The notes: generated by a model not told the origin, from the sequence alone. 64,000 nt of DNA from Arthrobacter sp. Edens01 (GCF_001307035.1 NZ_LKIU01000005.1:1474300-1538299), one strand, 5' to 3'; shown: positions 47,534 to 56,940, counted from the first letter of the stretch. Program-made: numbers and translations.

Positions 47534-48304
47534 CTACCGGACGGGATAACCCGCGTCCGCGATGGCCTTCTTGACGTCGGCAATCGCGTTGTCCGGACCG
47601 AAGTGGAAGATTGACGCCGCCAGCACGGCATCCGCACCGGCAGCGATGGCCGGCGGAAAATGCTCAGGCACGCCGGCGCCGCCGGAAGCGATCAGCGGGA
47701 CCTGCACGGCTGCCCGCACGGCCCGGATCATTTCCAGGTCGAATCCATCCCGGGTACCGTCAGCGTCGATGGAGTTCAGCAGGATCTCCCCCACGCCCCG
47801 GTCAGCGGCTTCCCTGGCCCAGGCAACGGCGTCGATCCCCGTGCCCTTGCGGCCTCCGTGGGTGGTGATTTCAAAGCCCGACGGCGTTGAACCGTCGTGC
47901 GTTCGCCTCGCGTCCACGGAGAGCACCAGCACCTGGGAGCCGAAGTGCCGGGTGATCTCATCAATCACGTCCGGACGCGCAACGGCTGCAGAGTTGATGG
48001 ACGCCTTGTCCGCACCGTAGCGCAGCAGCCGGTCAACATCCTCAACAGTGCGGACGCCGCCGCCTACGGTCAGCGGAATGAAGACTTCCTCGGCCGTGCG
48101 GGAGACGACGTCGAACACGGTTTCCCGTGCCCCGGAGGACGCGGTGACGTCCAGGAACGTCAGCTCGTCTGCACCGGCGCGGTCGTAGCGGTGGGCCAGC
48201 TCAACCGGGTCACCGGCGTCGCGCAGGCCTTCGAAGTTGATGCCCTTGACCACGCGGCCGGCATCAACGTCCAGGCAGGGAATGACGCGGATGGCAACGC
48301 TCAT
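47534..48304 (-). CDS. hisF: Imidazole glycerol phosphate synthase, cyclase subunit
   Basis: This 256-residue TIM barrel makes imidazole glycerol phosphate and AICAR with HisH. Catalytic Asp residues are in [19 protein letters not shown] (about 8-26) and [17 protein letters not shown] (about 176-192). Phosphate loops are [15 protein letters not shown] (about 81-95) and [11 protein letters not shown] (about 207-217). hisH and hisA are not adjacent. It is the last gene of hisE-hisG-hisF, 12 bp after hisG. Confidence 0.95.
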   Translation of the reverse strand: MSVAIRVIPCLDVDAGRVVKGINFEGLRDAGDPVELAHRYDRAGADELTFLDVTASSGARETVFDVVSRTAEEVFIPLTVGGGVRTVEDVDRLLRYGADKASINSAAVARPDVIDEITRHFGSQVLVLSVDARRTHDGSTPSGFEITTHGGRKGTGIDAVAWAREAADRGVGEILLNSIDADGTRDGFDLEMIRAVRAAVQVPLIASGGAGVPEHFPPAIAAGADAVLAASIFHFGPDNAIADVKKAIADAGYPVR

Positions 48305-48316
48305 GACTGCGCTCCC

Positions 48317-49159
48317 CTAGATCCGGCAGGCGTGGATGGTGCTGACCAGGATGGCGCGGGCGCCAAGGTCGTACAGCTCGTCCATGATGCGGTTGGTGTC
48401 CGACTTCTTGATCATGGAGCGCACGGCTACCCAGTCCGAGTCCCGCAGCGGGGAGACGGTCGGGGATTCAAGTCCCGGGGTGAGGGCAGCGGCCGCTTCG
48501 ACCAGTTCCTTGCGGACGTCGTAGTCCATCATCACGTACTGCCGGGCCACCAGGACACCCTTGAGGCGGCGCTTGAGCACCTCCAGCCCGGCGGGGTTGG
48601 CACCCTTGCGGCCGATCAGCACGGCTTCGGACTTCAGGATGGGTTCACCGAAGATCTCCATCCCGGCGGCGCGGAGCGTGGTACCGGTTTCAACGACGTC
48701 GGCAATCGCGTCAGCGACGCCAAGGCGCACAGAGGATTCAACGGCGCCGTCCAGGCGAACCACAGACGCATCGACGCCGTGTTCGGCCAGGTAGTCGCGC
48801 AGCAGTCCGTCGTAGCTGGTGGCGATGCGCTTGCCGTTGAGTTCTTCAAGGGAGGCGAACTCCCCCACCGGTCCGGCGAAGCGGAAGGTCGATGCACCAA
48901 AGCCGAGGCTCATCAGTTCTTCAGCATCCACCTGCGCGTCCAGGAAGAGGTCGCGGCCGGTGAGTCCGACGTCGAGCGTTCCGGAGCCGACGTAGACGGC
49001 AATGTCGCGCGGGCGGAGGAAGAAGAATTCGATGTCGTTGTCGGGATCGACCATCACCAGTTCGCGGCTGTCGCGGCGCTGGCGGTAACCGGCCTCGGAG
49101 AGCATGGCGGAGGCGGATTCGGAAAGGGCGCCCTTGTTGGGCACTGCTACACGGAGCAT
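48317..49159 (-). CDS. hisG: ATP phosphoribosyltransferase, long form
   Basis: This 280-residue enzyme starts histidine synthesis by joining ATP and PRPP. It is the long HisG form with a C-terminal regulatory domain that binds histidine. [19 protein letters not shown] (about 2-20) and [19 protein letters not shown] (about 147-165, the PRPP loop) are the signature blocks. ATG 49159 gives the family-standard [10 protein letters not shown]; the longer frame to 49216 is unlikely. Being feedback-controlled, it needs no HisZ partner. Confidence 0.95.
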   Translation of the reverse strand: MLRVAVPNKGALSESASAMLSEAGYRQRRDSRELVMVDPDNDIEFFFLRPRDIAVYVGSGTLDVGLTGRDLFLDAQVDAEELMSLGFGASTFRFAGPVGEFASLEELNGKRIATSYDGLLRDYLAEHGVDASVVRLDGAVESSVRLGVADAIADVVETGTTLRAAGMEIFGEPILKSEAVLIGRKGANPAGLEVLKRRLKGVLVARQYVMMDYDVRKELVEAAAALTPGLESPTVSPLRDSDWVAVRSMIKKSDTNRIMDELYDLGARAILVSTIHACRI

Positions 49160-49249
49160 TGGAGTATTTCTTTCGCTGGAAGTCAGATGGGAACTGGGCC
49201 TGCCGGCGGGCCACACACTGTTTGAGGGGTACTCAAAGGCAGCGCGTGG

Positions 49250-49513
49250 CTAGAGATGCTTGTAAACGTCCTGCAGGGTCATGCCTTTGGCAAGCATAAG
49301 GACCTGCAGGTGATAGAGCAGCTGGGAGATCTCCTCTGCTGCGGCTTCGTCAGACTCGTACTCGGCAGCCATCCAGACTTCTGCGGCCTCTTCGACTACC
49401 TTCTTGCCGATGCCGTGGACGCCGGACTCGAGTTCGGCGACGGTGCGTGACCCGGCTGGCCGGGTCGCCGCCTTCTCACTGAGTTCGGCAAATAGCTCTT
49501 CGAAGGTTTTCAC
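49250..49513 (-). CDS. hisE: Phosphoribosyl-ATP pyrophosphatase
   Basis: This 87-residue enzyme removes pyrophosphate from phosphoribosyl-ATP (second histidine step). The MazG-like helical pattern with [20 protein letters not shown] (about 41-60) holds the metal-binding acidic residues. It is the first gene of hisE-hisG-hisF; a 90-bp gap separates it from hisG. The cyclohydrolase hisI lies in a different operon 5.6 kb away, upstream of trpE. Confidence 0.93.
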   Translation of the reverse strand: MKTFEELFAELSEKAATRPAGSRTVAELESGVHGIGKKVVEEAAEVWMAAEYESDEAAAEEISQLLYHLQVLMLAKGMTLQDVYKHL

Positions 49514-49702
49514 AGATCAAGGGTACGCGCTGCGTCACAATCTGCCCCATTCCGGCTCGGCTGTGTGACGAAGGACGCTTCCGGCGGCGTCCTCGCCCGG
49601 CGCTACCACGCATCTTCAAACCACTGATCCGGGTGAAGGCCTGCTCAGATCATCGGAATCATTCCCTGGCTGCGGCACCGCCCCCGCCGGGTTTACCACG
49701 GT

Positions 49703-50281
49703 TCATCGGGCCGAGATTGAATTCGTGCCCGTGGTTTCGACTGTGGGATCCCCCGAGGCATAAGTGACGCTGTTGTTCTCCCCTTCGACGTCGATGTCAC
49801 GGGTCTCCTCGACGCCGACAGTATTCCCGGTCCCGCCGACATCAATTTCGGGCACATTCCTAAGGTTGGCCTCATTGTTGTTGCCGTCGATATCGAGGCT
49901 TTCAGCGTTCTCGCCGGTAACTGAGTTGTCATTGCCGCGGATATCAATGTCTTCACACTGACCGGTCGTCTTCACGCTGGTGCCGTTGGTCTGGACGTCG
50001 ATATCTCCCCCGCCGTTGCACGTAACGGTAATGCTGGTGTTCGGTTCAGTAATTCGGTGCTCTTCATCGCGGCTGAGGGTAATCGTCTCGTCGGAGTTCC
50101 CGGATGCCGCTGATGTGCCTGAGTCTGTTGGAGACGCGCTCACGCTCTCCGGTGTTCCGGCACTGGTTGATGGGATACCGGTTTCCAGGGGTTCCGGCGC
50201 CGGGTTGGTGCATCCGGTGACGAGTGCCAGGCCCGCGACTGCGGTGAGCACGGGCGCGGTGACACGGAAACTGCGGTACAT
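49703..50281 (-). CDS. DUF3060-domain lipoprotein with beta-helix repeats
   Basis: This 192-residue exported protein has a signal peptide ending in LVTGC (Cys24), so it is probably a lipoprotein, then a Ser/Thr-rich linker (to about 65). Five repeats of about 17-20 residues follow, each with the pattern D-I/V-D/E-V-x-G-x-x-N-x-V (for example DIDIRGNDNSVT and DIDVEGENNSVT). The pattern suggests a right-handed beta-helix, as in DUF3060 proteins. Function unknown. ATG 50281 has GAGGAGA ahead. Confidence 0.8.
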   Translation of the reverse strand: MYRSFRVTAPVLTAVAGLALVTGCTNPAPEPLETGIPSTSAGTPESVSASPTDSGTSAASGNSDETITLSRDEEHRITEPNTSITVTCNGGGDIDVQTNGTSVKTTGQCEDIDIRGNDNSVTGENAESLDIDGNNNEANLRNVPEIDVGGTGNTVGVEETRDIDVEGENNSVTYASGDPTVETTGTNSISAR

Positions 50282-50661
50282 GCGGGTTCTCCTCAGCTAG
50301 ACGGGGCTGGGTGTTGTGCGGCCTGCCCCAAGGGAAGCTGCGCTCTTTGGCGGTTCCGCTTCCGGGGCTTTTCCGCTTGCCTGTCCAGTCTCCAACACGT
50401 TGGCCGGGACGGCCATGTTGAGGCTCGCCATTGTCCACAGACTTGGCTGAATCGGACTGGCTTGGACGGAATGGCGCGGCGCGGGTGTTTGGGCACCGAG
50501 GTTCCCATCCCCAGGTGCCGGTGTTACGGAAGTGACCACGTAGACCACAGGAACACCAGGGAGTGGGAACCTTGGCCTGTTTACCCGCGGCGATGGCCGC
50601 CCTCGCAGGCCGCCGCGGGGAATCGGAAAACCGTTCCGTGAGCGAGCGTTATCGTTGCAGC
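50282..50661. other. 380-bp gap without a recognised gene
   Basis: This stretch lies between the DUF3060 gene (minus) and the CPBP gene (plus). It holds their divergent promoters. I see no RNA gene, long palindrome or conserved reading frame in it, although the CPBP frame is open leftwards to 50563, so a longer N-terminus cannot be excluded. Confidence 0.4.
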
Positions 50662-51477
50662 GTGACGGACAAACGCATCGCCTGGCAGTTCACTGCGCTG
50701 ACGTTCGTGATCGCCTATGGCTTCGCGGGCGCACTGATCATCGCTGCCCGGTTCGGGTATGAAGTGAACAATGTCGTCACAACGTTGCCCGAATTTCTCG
50801 CGAACGTGCCCTTCTCGATTTATATCCTCTCGCCGGCCATTGCTTCCTATCTCGTCCTGAGGAGGGCCGGGAAGGTTTCAGGTCCCGGCGCGTGGCTGAG
50901 GATGGTGTTCTTTGCCAAGGGCCGTCCGGCGGCCTATCTCTTGGTCTTCTCGGCACTCGGCGTGTACTTTTCGCTCCACCTGCTTATCTCGGGGCCCTCC
51001 GCATATGCACTCCCCTGGTTCATGTTTTTTCTCTCGCTGCCGGGCAACCTCATCATTGGCGGCATGGAAGAGGCCGGGTGGATGACGGCGCTGCAGCCGC
51101 AGCTCTACCGCCGGTGGGGCTATTTTGTTTCCTCCCTGGTGGTCGGAATTATCTGGCTGCTGTGGCACGTCCCGCTGTTCTTCATCCCGGGCACGAACCA
51201 TGAGTCCGGCGTCATCGACTACTGGATGTTCGCTGTTCAGATCATGGCGTTCCGCTTCCTCTACGGCGCGATTCTCGCTCTGTCGCCCCGGAACGCGGTG
51301 TTCCTGTGCATCCTCTTCCACACCATGTTCAACGCTGCCAGCTTCACTCTGGGTGTCCCGCCGACAACGTGGGCGGGCACCGTCACGGCGAACGCGGCAG
51401 TGGTGGCTCTCGCCGTCGCGGTGGTGTTCTCCCGCAGGAATGGGAAGAGGGCGCCAGGCAGGCGAACGGGATCCTGA
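50662..51477 (+). CDS. CPBP-family intramembrane metalloprotease (CAAX/Abi type)
   Basis: This is a 271-residue membrane protein with about seven to eight helices. The CPBP motifs are GGMEEAGWMTALQPQL (the Glu-Glu pair, about 134-149), WLLWHVPLFFIPG (His, about 168-180) and LFHTMFNAAS (about 222-231), which together bind the metal. Family members are type II CAAX prenyl proteases or bacterial processing and immunity proteins. The start GTG 50662 is the likely one for the family; GTG 50638 is possible. It is convergent with a GNAT gene, with only 4 bp between stops. Confidence 0.85.
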   Translation: MTDKRIAWQFTALTFVIAYGFAGALIIAARFGYEVNNVVTTLPEFLANVPFSIYILSPAIASYLVLRRAGKVSGPGAWLRMVFFAKGRPAAYLLVFSALGVYFSLHLLISGPSAYALPWFMFFLSLPGNLIIGGMEEAGWMTALQPQLYRRWGYFVSSLVVGIIWLLWHVPLFFIPGTNHESGVIDYWMFAVQIMAFRFLYGAILALSPRNAVFLCILFHTMFNAASFTLGVPPTTWAGTVTANAAVVALAVAVVFSRRNGKRAPGRRTGS

Positions 51478-51481
51478 CGGT

Positions 51482-52306
51482 TCAGCGCCCGCTCGGCGCG
51501 CTATGCCGGCTGTCTTGGCGGTACACGTAGCTGCCGGAGAGCCGAAAGCCGGCTCTGGCGTACAGCCCCTGCGCGTCGAGATTCGCCGCAGTCACCTGCA
51601 GCCAAAAGTCTGTTACGTCCGAATCATTACCTGCCCGCAGCAATTCCTCCAGGACCGCTGCCGCGAAGCCCTGGCGACGCGCTTCCGGGAGTGTAGACAT
51701 GCAGTAGATGCCGCCCATGCTGCTGCCTTCCGGCAACGCGAGGCGTCCGACGGCGGCGGGGCGGCCGTCATTATTTCGCACCAGGGCGTACACGGAGGGA
51801 CAGCCTGAGAGGATTCGCAGGGCTATGGCCTGTTCCTCGTTGCCTCCGCGGCCGTCCACCAGCCACCAGACGTGCATCCAGTCATCCGAGGGCACCGACG
51901 ACAGTTCCACCGCCGGCGCCCCAGGGAACAATGCAGGATCAGGGAGATCCTTGGCACTCCGGGTCAGGACACGGGTTGAGGACTGTCGTGTGAACCCCTC
52001 CACGTCCAGAAGGTTGTGCAGGGCCGCCGCGTCGTCGGCGTCCTCGGAGATTTGGAAGATCACCGGCAGCCGGCGGCGGCCGTACCAGGACCGTGCCTCG
52101 CGAAGCAGACCGGAAAGTTCTTCACCGGAGTGTCCGTTGATTCCCCTCGGCCAGACAGAGTTGGCCCGCTGGGTTACTCCTCCCGCGGCGCGGAGAATCC
52201 AGCCGCCGGACTTGTGCCGGTCCAGTGCCGGCCACGCGGCGTCCATGGCGGACTCCAGCGACAGAGGCAAGGGCTGCAAAGACGTGGTGGGCCTACGGAG
52301 AGGCAT
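51482..52306 (-). CDS. GNAT-family N-acetyltransferase (two-domain form)
   Basis: This is a 274-residue protein. The N-terminal half has SGGWILRAAGGVTQRANSVWP (about 33-53), a block seen in a group of actinobacterial GNATs. The C-terminal half carries the acetyl-CoA site LPEARRQGFAAAVLEELLRA (about 213-232) and the LYARAGFRLSGSYVYR tail. The substrate is unknown. The start at 52306 overlaps the end of the upstream gene by 14 bp, suggesting coupled translation. Confidence 0.85.
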   Translation of the reverse strand: MPLRRPTTSLQPLPLSLESAMDAAWPALDRHKSGGWILRAAGGVTQRANSVWPRGINGHSGEELSGLLREARSWYGRRRLPVIFQISEDADDAAALHNLLDVEGFTRQSSTRVLTRSAKDLPDPALFPGAPAVELSSVPSDDWMHVWWLVDGRGGNEEQAIALRILSGCPSVYALVRNNDGRPAAVGRLALPEGSSMGGIYCMSTLPEARRQGFAAAVLEELLRAGNDSDVTDFWLQVTAANLDAQGLYARAGFRLSGSYVYRQDSRHSAPSGR

Positions 52307-52802
52307 GCTCTGCGTCCTTAGAGTCCATGATCAGGTCCAGGACGAGGGAAGTTACGGCGGTGATGACCGCCATCACGAGCCGCGGCCGGGCCGCTCCGCG
52401 ACGCAGCAACCACGTTTCCATCCGCTCATCCACCACAAGGGTCAGCGCCAGAATCCCGCTCGAGGCAACGCCCACCGCGCCAGCCAGTGCCGTCAATGCG
52501 ATCGTTGTTGTCCGTTGTGAACCCGCATTAGTACGCACATAGGAAGGAAGAGGTGCGGGGCAGTCTGCTCCGCCGTCGGACTTGGCAGTTGCAGGCGTGA
52601 CAAGATCCACTCTCCCGGCGGCAGCCAGCTCCCGTCCCTGCTGAGCGCCTCTTCGCAGGGCCGCGGCAACTATGACGCCAATTGCGGCGCCGGGGGCAAG
52701 AACGTAGGCACGGCGCACTCGCGGGGACCATTCGGCCGGGCTTTTTAGGGTGAGCGCACCAGATATAGCGGCCAGCGCGAGCGACAGCGGAAGATTCTTC
52801 AT
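52293..52802 (-). CDS. Predicted membrane protein, unknown family
   Basis: This is a 169-residue protein. Hydrophobic stretches are near 4-18, 32-50 and 97-118, with a further one near 140-160 (LVMAVITAVTSLVLDLIMD). I do not recognise a domain. The start ATG 52802 (MKNLPLSLALA) is used; ATG 52811 is 9 bp upstream. It is cotranscribed with the GNAT gene that overlaps its end. Confidence 0.65.
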   Translation of the reverse strand: MKNLPLSLALAAISGALTLKSPAEWSPRVRRAYVLAPGAAIGVIVAAALRRGAQQGRELAAAGRVDLVTPATAKSDGGADCPAPLPSYVRTNAGSQRTTTIALTALAGAVGVASSGILALTLVVDERMETWLLRRGAARPRLVMAVITAVTSLVLDLIMDSKDAEHASP

Positions 52803-52910
52803 GGTCAACACGCTACATGCGCCTTTTGAGCCAGGTTTGCGGCCAGAGGCCAGCTCCAGCCACGGGGTGCCTGATCAGCAACTGTTCCGCGGCCGCACCT
52901 TGCCTGAGTG

Positions 52911-53546
52911 TCAGCGCTCCGCGCCGCACAGGCCCGGCGGGGAAACAGCGAGCCCCTGAAGCAGGAAATTGACCGTCTCCTCGCCGAAGTTGCCGAGCTC
53001 GGCCTGCAGATCGCGCTGCAGTTCAGTGGCCCATACGTCCAGGAGCGATTCAACGAGTGATACAGCAATGTGCAGCGGCATCAGGCGGAAGACTCCGGCA
53101 TCCATTCCGGCGGACAGGATGCCACGCAGCAATGCCGAGTCCTCCTCGGTTCCCGCCAGATAGAGCGGCGTTCCGTCCTCGGTTCGGTGCGACACAACGA
53201 TCTCGAATCCCGCCGTGATCTCGGCACGGTGTGAATCGACGTAGGCCAGGTAGGCACGTGCGTAGGCGCGGAGCTGCCCGGCAGGATCCTTTTCAGCCTG
53301 CACCGCCGGCACGATCTCTTCGTACTGGTTGCCAAACACCTCGTCGACAACGCCGAGCAGCAGCGCTTCCTTCGAGGCGAAGTAGTAGACGATCGCGCTT
53401 TTCCCGACACCGGCACGCACCGCGATCTCGGACAGTGACGCCCGGTGATAGCCAATCTCGTTGACGGTCGTGATGGCGGCACGAATGATCTGTGCGCGGC
53501 GCGCCGTTCCGGTAAAGGTACGCGAAGGATATTCGGGGGGTGTCAC
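52911..53546 (-). CDS. TetR-family transcriptional regulator
   Basis: This is a 211-residue regulator. The N-terminal helix-turn-helix is RAQIIRAAITTVNEIGYHRA followed by SEIAVRAGVGKSAIVYYFAS (about 39-58). The C-terminal ligand domain is TetR_C-like. It is the last gene of an operon with two PH-domain genes and overlaps the upstream gene by 4 bp. Two palindromes upstream of the operon (55645-55675) are probably its operators, so it should autoregulate and control the divergent NmrA-type gene as well. Confidence 0.9.
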   Translation of the reverse strand: MTPPEYPSRTFTGTARRAQIIRAAITTVNEIGYHRASLSEIAVRAGVGKSAIVYYFASKEALLLGVVDEVFGNQYEEIVPAVQAEKDPAGQLRAYARAYLAYVDSHRAEITAGFEIVVSHRTEDGTPLYLAGTEEDSALLRGILSAGMDAGVFRLMPLHIAVSLVESLLDVWATELQRDLQAELGNFGEETVNFLLQGLAVSPPGLCGAER

Positions 53547-55120
53547 TTGGCCATTATCGTCGATGCCAGCGGGCGCCCCTGCTCGATGAAGTCGCAGAGC
53601 ACACCCGGTGCCGCATCTGAGGCAAGCCCTGCAGCCTGGTCTGTCGGCACATCGGGGATCTCATACGTGGACCAGCCGGCGGCGGTCATCGCCGACACGG
53701 TAGCCAGTCCCAGCCTGCGCTGCAGCAATGACTGCCGCACAGCTACTGTGCTCACCGCGTCGCGCCGCAGCGCTGAGGTAGTGCGGCTTAAGAGCCCGGA
53801 GCGCACTACCACGTACTCGTCCGCGATGGCGTGGCCGAGCGCACGGTAGGCGACGACGGCGGCGAGCAGCGCGGGTGGCCATGCCGCCGCGGCGGCCCAG
53901 GGCATCCACCCCGGTATCACTCCCGTGAGGGCGGGAAGGAGCAGGGCTGCGGGGGCTGCAGCAGAGCCCGCGGTCCCCCACCAGAGACGACGCCGTAGTG
54001 CGGTTCGCGGGTGTTTCGTCAGCGTTGCCTCAAAAGGGTTCTCGGGTCCGAAGATCTTCCCTGCCACACGGTGTGACTCGGTTACGGGCCCCCGGGGAAG
54101 GATTGCAGTCGGCTCCTGCGGGTCCCATGCGTTGAGGCCCGTGGTGATGACATTGGTATCGGCCATGCGCATCCACCTCCATAGGAGGGGTTCACTGATG
54201 GACAGGCCGCGCATCCGGAGCTCGTCGCGGAGAACCTCACGCGTACTCAGCAGGCCCCGCCGGGTCCGCAGATGGCTGTGGTCCCCCGTCCTGATACGCG
54301 CGAGCTCGAATTTCCAGTAGCCGAGGAGGAAGTTCACTCCGAGTCCTAGTGCTCCAAGAAGACCGGTAACCGCGAGCACCAGGATGGTGATGACGACCCA
54401 GCCGAGCGAATCCCAGTCCGCCATGTTGGCAACGACGCCAACAACATCTATTCCAAAGCTTGAAAGCAACCAGAAGCCGCCCCACAGCAGCCCCGCGGCC
54501 ATGGCGTAGGCCCAGATGCTGAACATGTTGTAGACGGCCCACCAGGGCTTGAAAACGGCAAGGACCTCTGCGGCTCTGTCTCCGCCTTCCCTCTCCCCAC
54601 GCTTGTCCGTGGTGTCCAGAACGTCGGCGGTGGTGGCGGTCGGCGAAGGTGAGGCCACGGTGGTGTTGAAAAGGTCTTCCCGCAGGGCAGCGGCGTCTGC
54701 GGCTGACAGCGCGTCCAGGACAAGTGCCGCTTCACCCGCTCCGGCCTGCTGTCCTGCGCCCACCGTGACGATGCGGAGACCGGCAATCCGGTGGCGGAGC
54801 TTGGTGGCAATGTCTACGCTGCGCACCCGGTCACGGTGGAGGGTGCGGTGCCGCCGGACGAATACCCCGCTGCGCTGCTCGATGTCCATGGCAGTAAGGC
54901 GGTAGGTAGTGAAGGCCCACCTCAGGATGTCGGCGGCGGCGCCGCTGAGGCCCGCAACAGCCACGAAGGCCAGTGGCCAGAGCGCGGTGAGCGATGGATC
55001 AGCGCCGAAAACCCAGATCGCTGCGACCCCGGGAAGCAGCGAGAGCACACTTACCAGGACGTCAACCCACACCACGCGGCTGCTCAGGCGCTGCCACTGC
55101 TCTGCCGCCGGCTCGCTCAT
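53543..55120 (-). CDS. Bacterial PH-domain membrane protein, YdbT-like
   Basis: This 525-residue protein has paired membrane helices in three places (about 15-65, 215-270 and 390-430), each followed by a bPH2 (DUF304) domain. The middle PH domain contains LRTRRGLLSTREVLRDELR (about 281-299), and the last has YVVVRSGLLSRTTSALRRDA (about 438-457). Its relative YdbT in Bacillus acts with YdbS in membrane stress. The function here is unknown. It overlaps the small PH gene upstream and the tetR gene downstream by 4 bp each, so the three are one operon. Confidence 0.82.
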   Translation of the reverse strand: MSEPAAEQWQRLSSRVVWVDVLVSVLSLLPGVAAIWVFGADPSLTALWPLAFVAVAGLSGAAADILRWAFTTYRLTAMDIEQRSGVFVRRHRTLHRDRVRSVDIATKLRHRIAGLRIVTVGAGQQAGAGEAALVLDALSAADAAALREDLFNTTVASPSPTATTADVLDTTDKRGEREGGDRAAEVLAVFKPWWAVYNMFSIWAYAMAAGLLWGGFWLLSSFGIDVVGVVANMADWDSLGWVVITILVLAVTGLLGALGLGVNFLLGYWKFELARIRTGDHSHLRTRRGLLSTREVLRDELRMRGLSISEPLLWRWMRMADTNVITTGLNAWDPQEPTAILPRGPVTESHRVAGKIFGPENPFEATLTKHPRTALRRRLWWGTAGSAAAPAALLLPALTGVIPGWMPWAAAAAWPPALLAAVVAYRALGHAIADEYVVVRSGLLSRTTSALRRDAVSTVAVRQSLLQRRLGLATVSAMTAAGWSTYEIPDVPTDQAAGLASDAAPGVLCDFIEQGRPLASTIMAK

Positions 55121-55632
55121 GTAGCATCCCCTTCGGAGAGTTCGGCTATTACTGCCAGGCGTGCGGCGGCATCTTCGGCAACGCGGCGGTCGAGACCGCG
55201 TATGTTGACGGCGCCGGACGAGGACGCCGTTGTCACCCGGAGTGTGGCGAGACCGAAGACCTGCTCAAGGGGTCCGCGCAAAGCGTCGACCGTTTGAATC
55301 CGTGACGTCGGGGCCACCCGCCATTCCGTGACCAGCCAGCCGCTCGATGCGTAGGTGGCCCGGTCAGTAACCTCCCATCGGTGCACGCGCCGGCGCCACC
55401 ACGGTTCTATAACCACGCGCGCCGCCAGGACCAGCGCTGCGGCGGCGATCGGTGCTGCCAGCCAGATTCTGGCCTGATCCCAGAGAACAGCGGCCGCTAT
55501 CAACACCACAAGCGGGATCCCGCACAGCAACAGGTTTCGTACCAGCCACCACGCCGTTGCGCGGGGGTCCACCTGATGGGCGGGCGGACGGACCTTTATA
55601 TTGGGCTTCTCGACCTCCGGAATAGCTGTCAT
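55117..55632 (-). CDS. Bacterial PH-domain membrane protein, YdbS-like
   Basis: This is a 171-residue protein with two adjacent membrane helices (about 30-75) and one bPH2 domain (about 80-165, with SSGWLVTEWRVAPTSRIQTV and LRVTTASSSGAVNIRGLD as strands). It is the YdbS half of a YdbS/YdbT pair. It is the first gene of the operon; two TetR palindromes lie just ahead of it. Confidence 0.82.
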   Translation of the reverse strand: MTAIPEVEKPNIKVRPPAHQVDPRATAWWLVRNLLLCGIPLVVLIAAAVLWDQARIWLAAPIAAAALVLAARVVIEPWWRRRVHRWEVTDRATYASSGWLVTEWRVAPTSRIQTVDALRGPLEQVFGLATLRVTTASSSGAVNIRGLDRRVAEDAAARLAVIAELSEGDAT

Positions 55633-55644
55633 GCCCAGAGTCTA

Positions 55645-55675
55645 GACCGATCGGTCGAATAATCAACCGCTCGGT
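55645..55675. promoter_or_regulatory. Twin TetR operator
   Basis: GACCGATCGGTC (55645-55656) is a perfect 12-bp palindrome. ACCGCTCGGT (55666-55675) is the same motif with one central mismatch, its centre exactly 20 bp away (about two helical turns). Both are followed by CGAA. The site lies between the divergent YdbS-like and NmrA-type genes. Confidence 0.75.
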
Positions 55676-55733
55676 CGAAACTCATTCGAACGTTTTTCAG
55701 TCCCACGAACATTGCGGACGCGGACTGTCCTTA

Positions 55734-56579
55734 ATGGGTACCACGATGAGGGCCATGCGCATTCTCATCACGGGAGCCACTGGACAGGTCGGGCGTCACC
55801 TGGCCACTGAGCTGCTCGGAGCCGGCCACACTGTCCGCGCCCTCACACGGAGCCCCTCCAAAGCTGACCTGCCGAAAGGGATCGAGGTGGCCGCAGGCGA
55901 CCTCACCAACACTGCCAGTCTCCTAACAGCATTTGAGGGCGTGGACGCCGTACACCTAATCACTTTTGGCGGGGACGACGGCGAAGATCTGACCAACGGG
56001 GCGGAGATCGTTAATCTCGCAGAGCGCGCCGGCATCAGCCGGGCAACTGTCCTTGGCGGCTGGTCCTCCACCTCTGTCGACAACGCACTGAAAGCCAGTT
56101 CCATCAGCTGGACCATCATTCAGCCTGCCGAGTTCATGGGTAACGCGCTGGAGCTCGCTCCCGAAATACGAGCCTCACGCACAGTCTCCATGCTCGCCGA
56201 CTATCCCAGCGCCGTCGTGCATGAAGCTGACATCGCCGGTGTCGCTGCCGCAGCGCTCGCTACGGACCGGCACGCACAAAAGACCTACGGGCTGACCGGA
56301 CCCGAGGCGCTCACACCGGCCGAGCGAACCAGCCTGCTCGCCGGTGCAATCGGAGAGCCGATCCAATTCGTGCAGCTAAGCGAGGACGAAGAGCGCGAAC
56401 GGCTTCGCAACTACGGCTACGACGCGGACTACATCGAATTCGGCATCCAGCTGGCCACCCACGCCCCCAGGAACGCCGGCACCGTCCTGCACACCGTCAA
56501 GGAAGTCACCGGACGCCCAGCGCGGACCTTTAGGCAGTGGGCACACGAGCACCTCGATCAGTTCCGCGCCATGCACTGA
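55734..56579 (+). CDS. NmrA-like NAD(P)-binding oxidoreductase
   Basis: This is a 281-residue extended short-chain/NmrA-family protein. The nucleotide loop ITGATGQVGRHLATELL (about 12-28), the second strand RALTRSPSKADLP and the block PAEFMGNALELAP (about 126-138) are typical. Such proteins bind NAD(P) as sensors or reduce small molecules such as quinones (QorB-like). The ATG at 55734 is used, but ATG 55755 (MRILITGATGQ) fits the family equally well. It is divergent from the PH-domain operon and shares its TetR-operator region. Confidence 0.82.
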   Translation: MGTTMRAMRILITGATGQVGRHLATELLGAGHTVRALTRSPSKADLPKGIEVAAGDLTNTASLLTAFEGVDAVHLITFGGDDGEDLTNGAEIVNLAERAGISRATVLGGWSSTSVDNALKASSISWTIIQPAEFMGNALELAPEIRASRTVSMLADYPSAVVHEADIAGVAAAALATDRHAQKTYGLTGPEALTPAERTSLLAGAIGEPIQFVQLSEDEERERLRNYGYDADYIEFGIQLATHAPRNAGTVLHTVKEVTGRPARTFRQWAHEHLDQFRAMH

Positions 56580-56634
56580 TCAGCCAGCCGCCCTTATATG
56601 CACAGGCGGCATATACGCCGGCGGCCAGCCTGCG

Positions 56635-56940
56635 TCAGTCGTCGCCGATGTCCGTAAACAGGGCCATGAACGTTGTCCCGGTAGCCTTCAACTGACCCAT
56701 GAAGTCCGCGGCTTCGGCCGTCGCCACCGCCGCGGAAGCGTCGTCATAGCTGTCGAAGTACAAGTCCACGGTCCGGTATGCCGGGGTGGGTGAGCCGTTC
56801 TCCTTGGGCCAGACCTTTCCCGCTTCGAACCGCTGCAGGCGCGGAAGCTCTCGCGCGCTGCCTTCGAAACCCTTGTAGGCCGTTTCAAATGCCTCTGGGT
56901 CTGCCGGGTTGTCGATGATGAAGGTGATCTTGGTGGACAC
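56635..56940 (-). CDS. EthD-like small protein
   Basis: This is a 101-residue single-domain protein of the dimeric alpha-beta barrel superfamily. KITFIIDNPADPEAFETAYK (about 4-23) and the conserved LPRLQRFEAGKVWP segment (about 33-46) match EthD-like domains. Function unknown; relatives help ether or quinone oxidation. The start is GTG 56940 with GGAGA ahead; the frame upstream to 57129 is not conserved. It is divergent from an MFS gene with 189 bp between. Confidence 0.78.
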   Translation of the reverse strand: MSTKITFIIDNPADPEAFETAYKGFEGSARELPRLQRFEAGKVWPKENGSPTPAYRTVDLYFDSYDDASAAVATAEAADFMGQLKATGTTFMALFTDIGDD

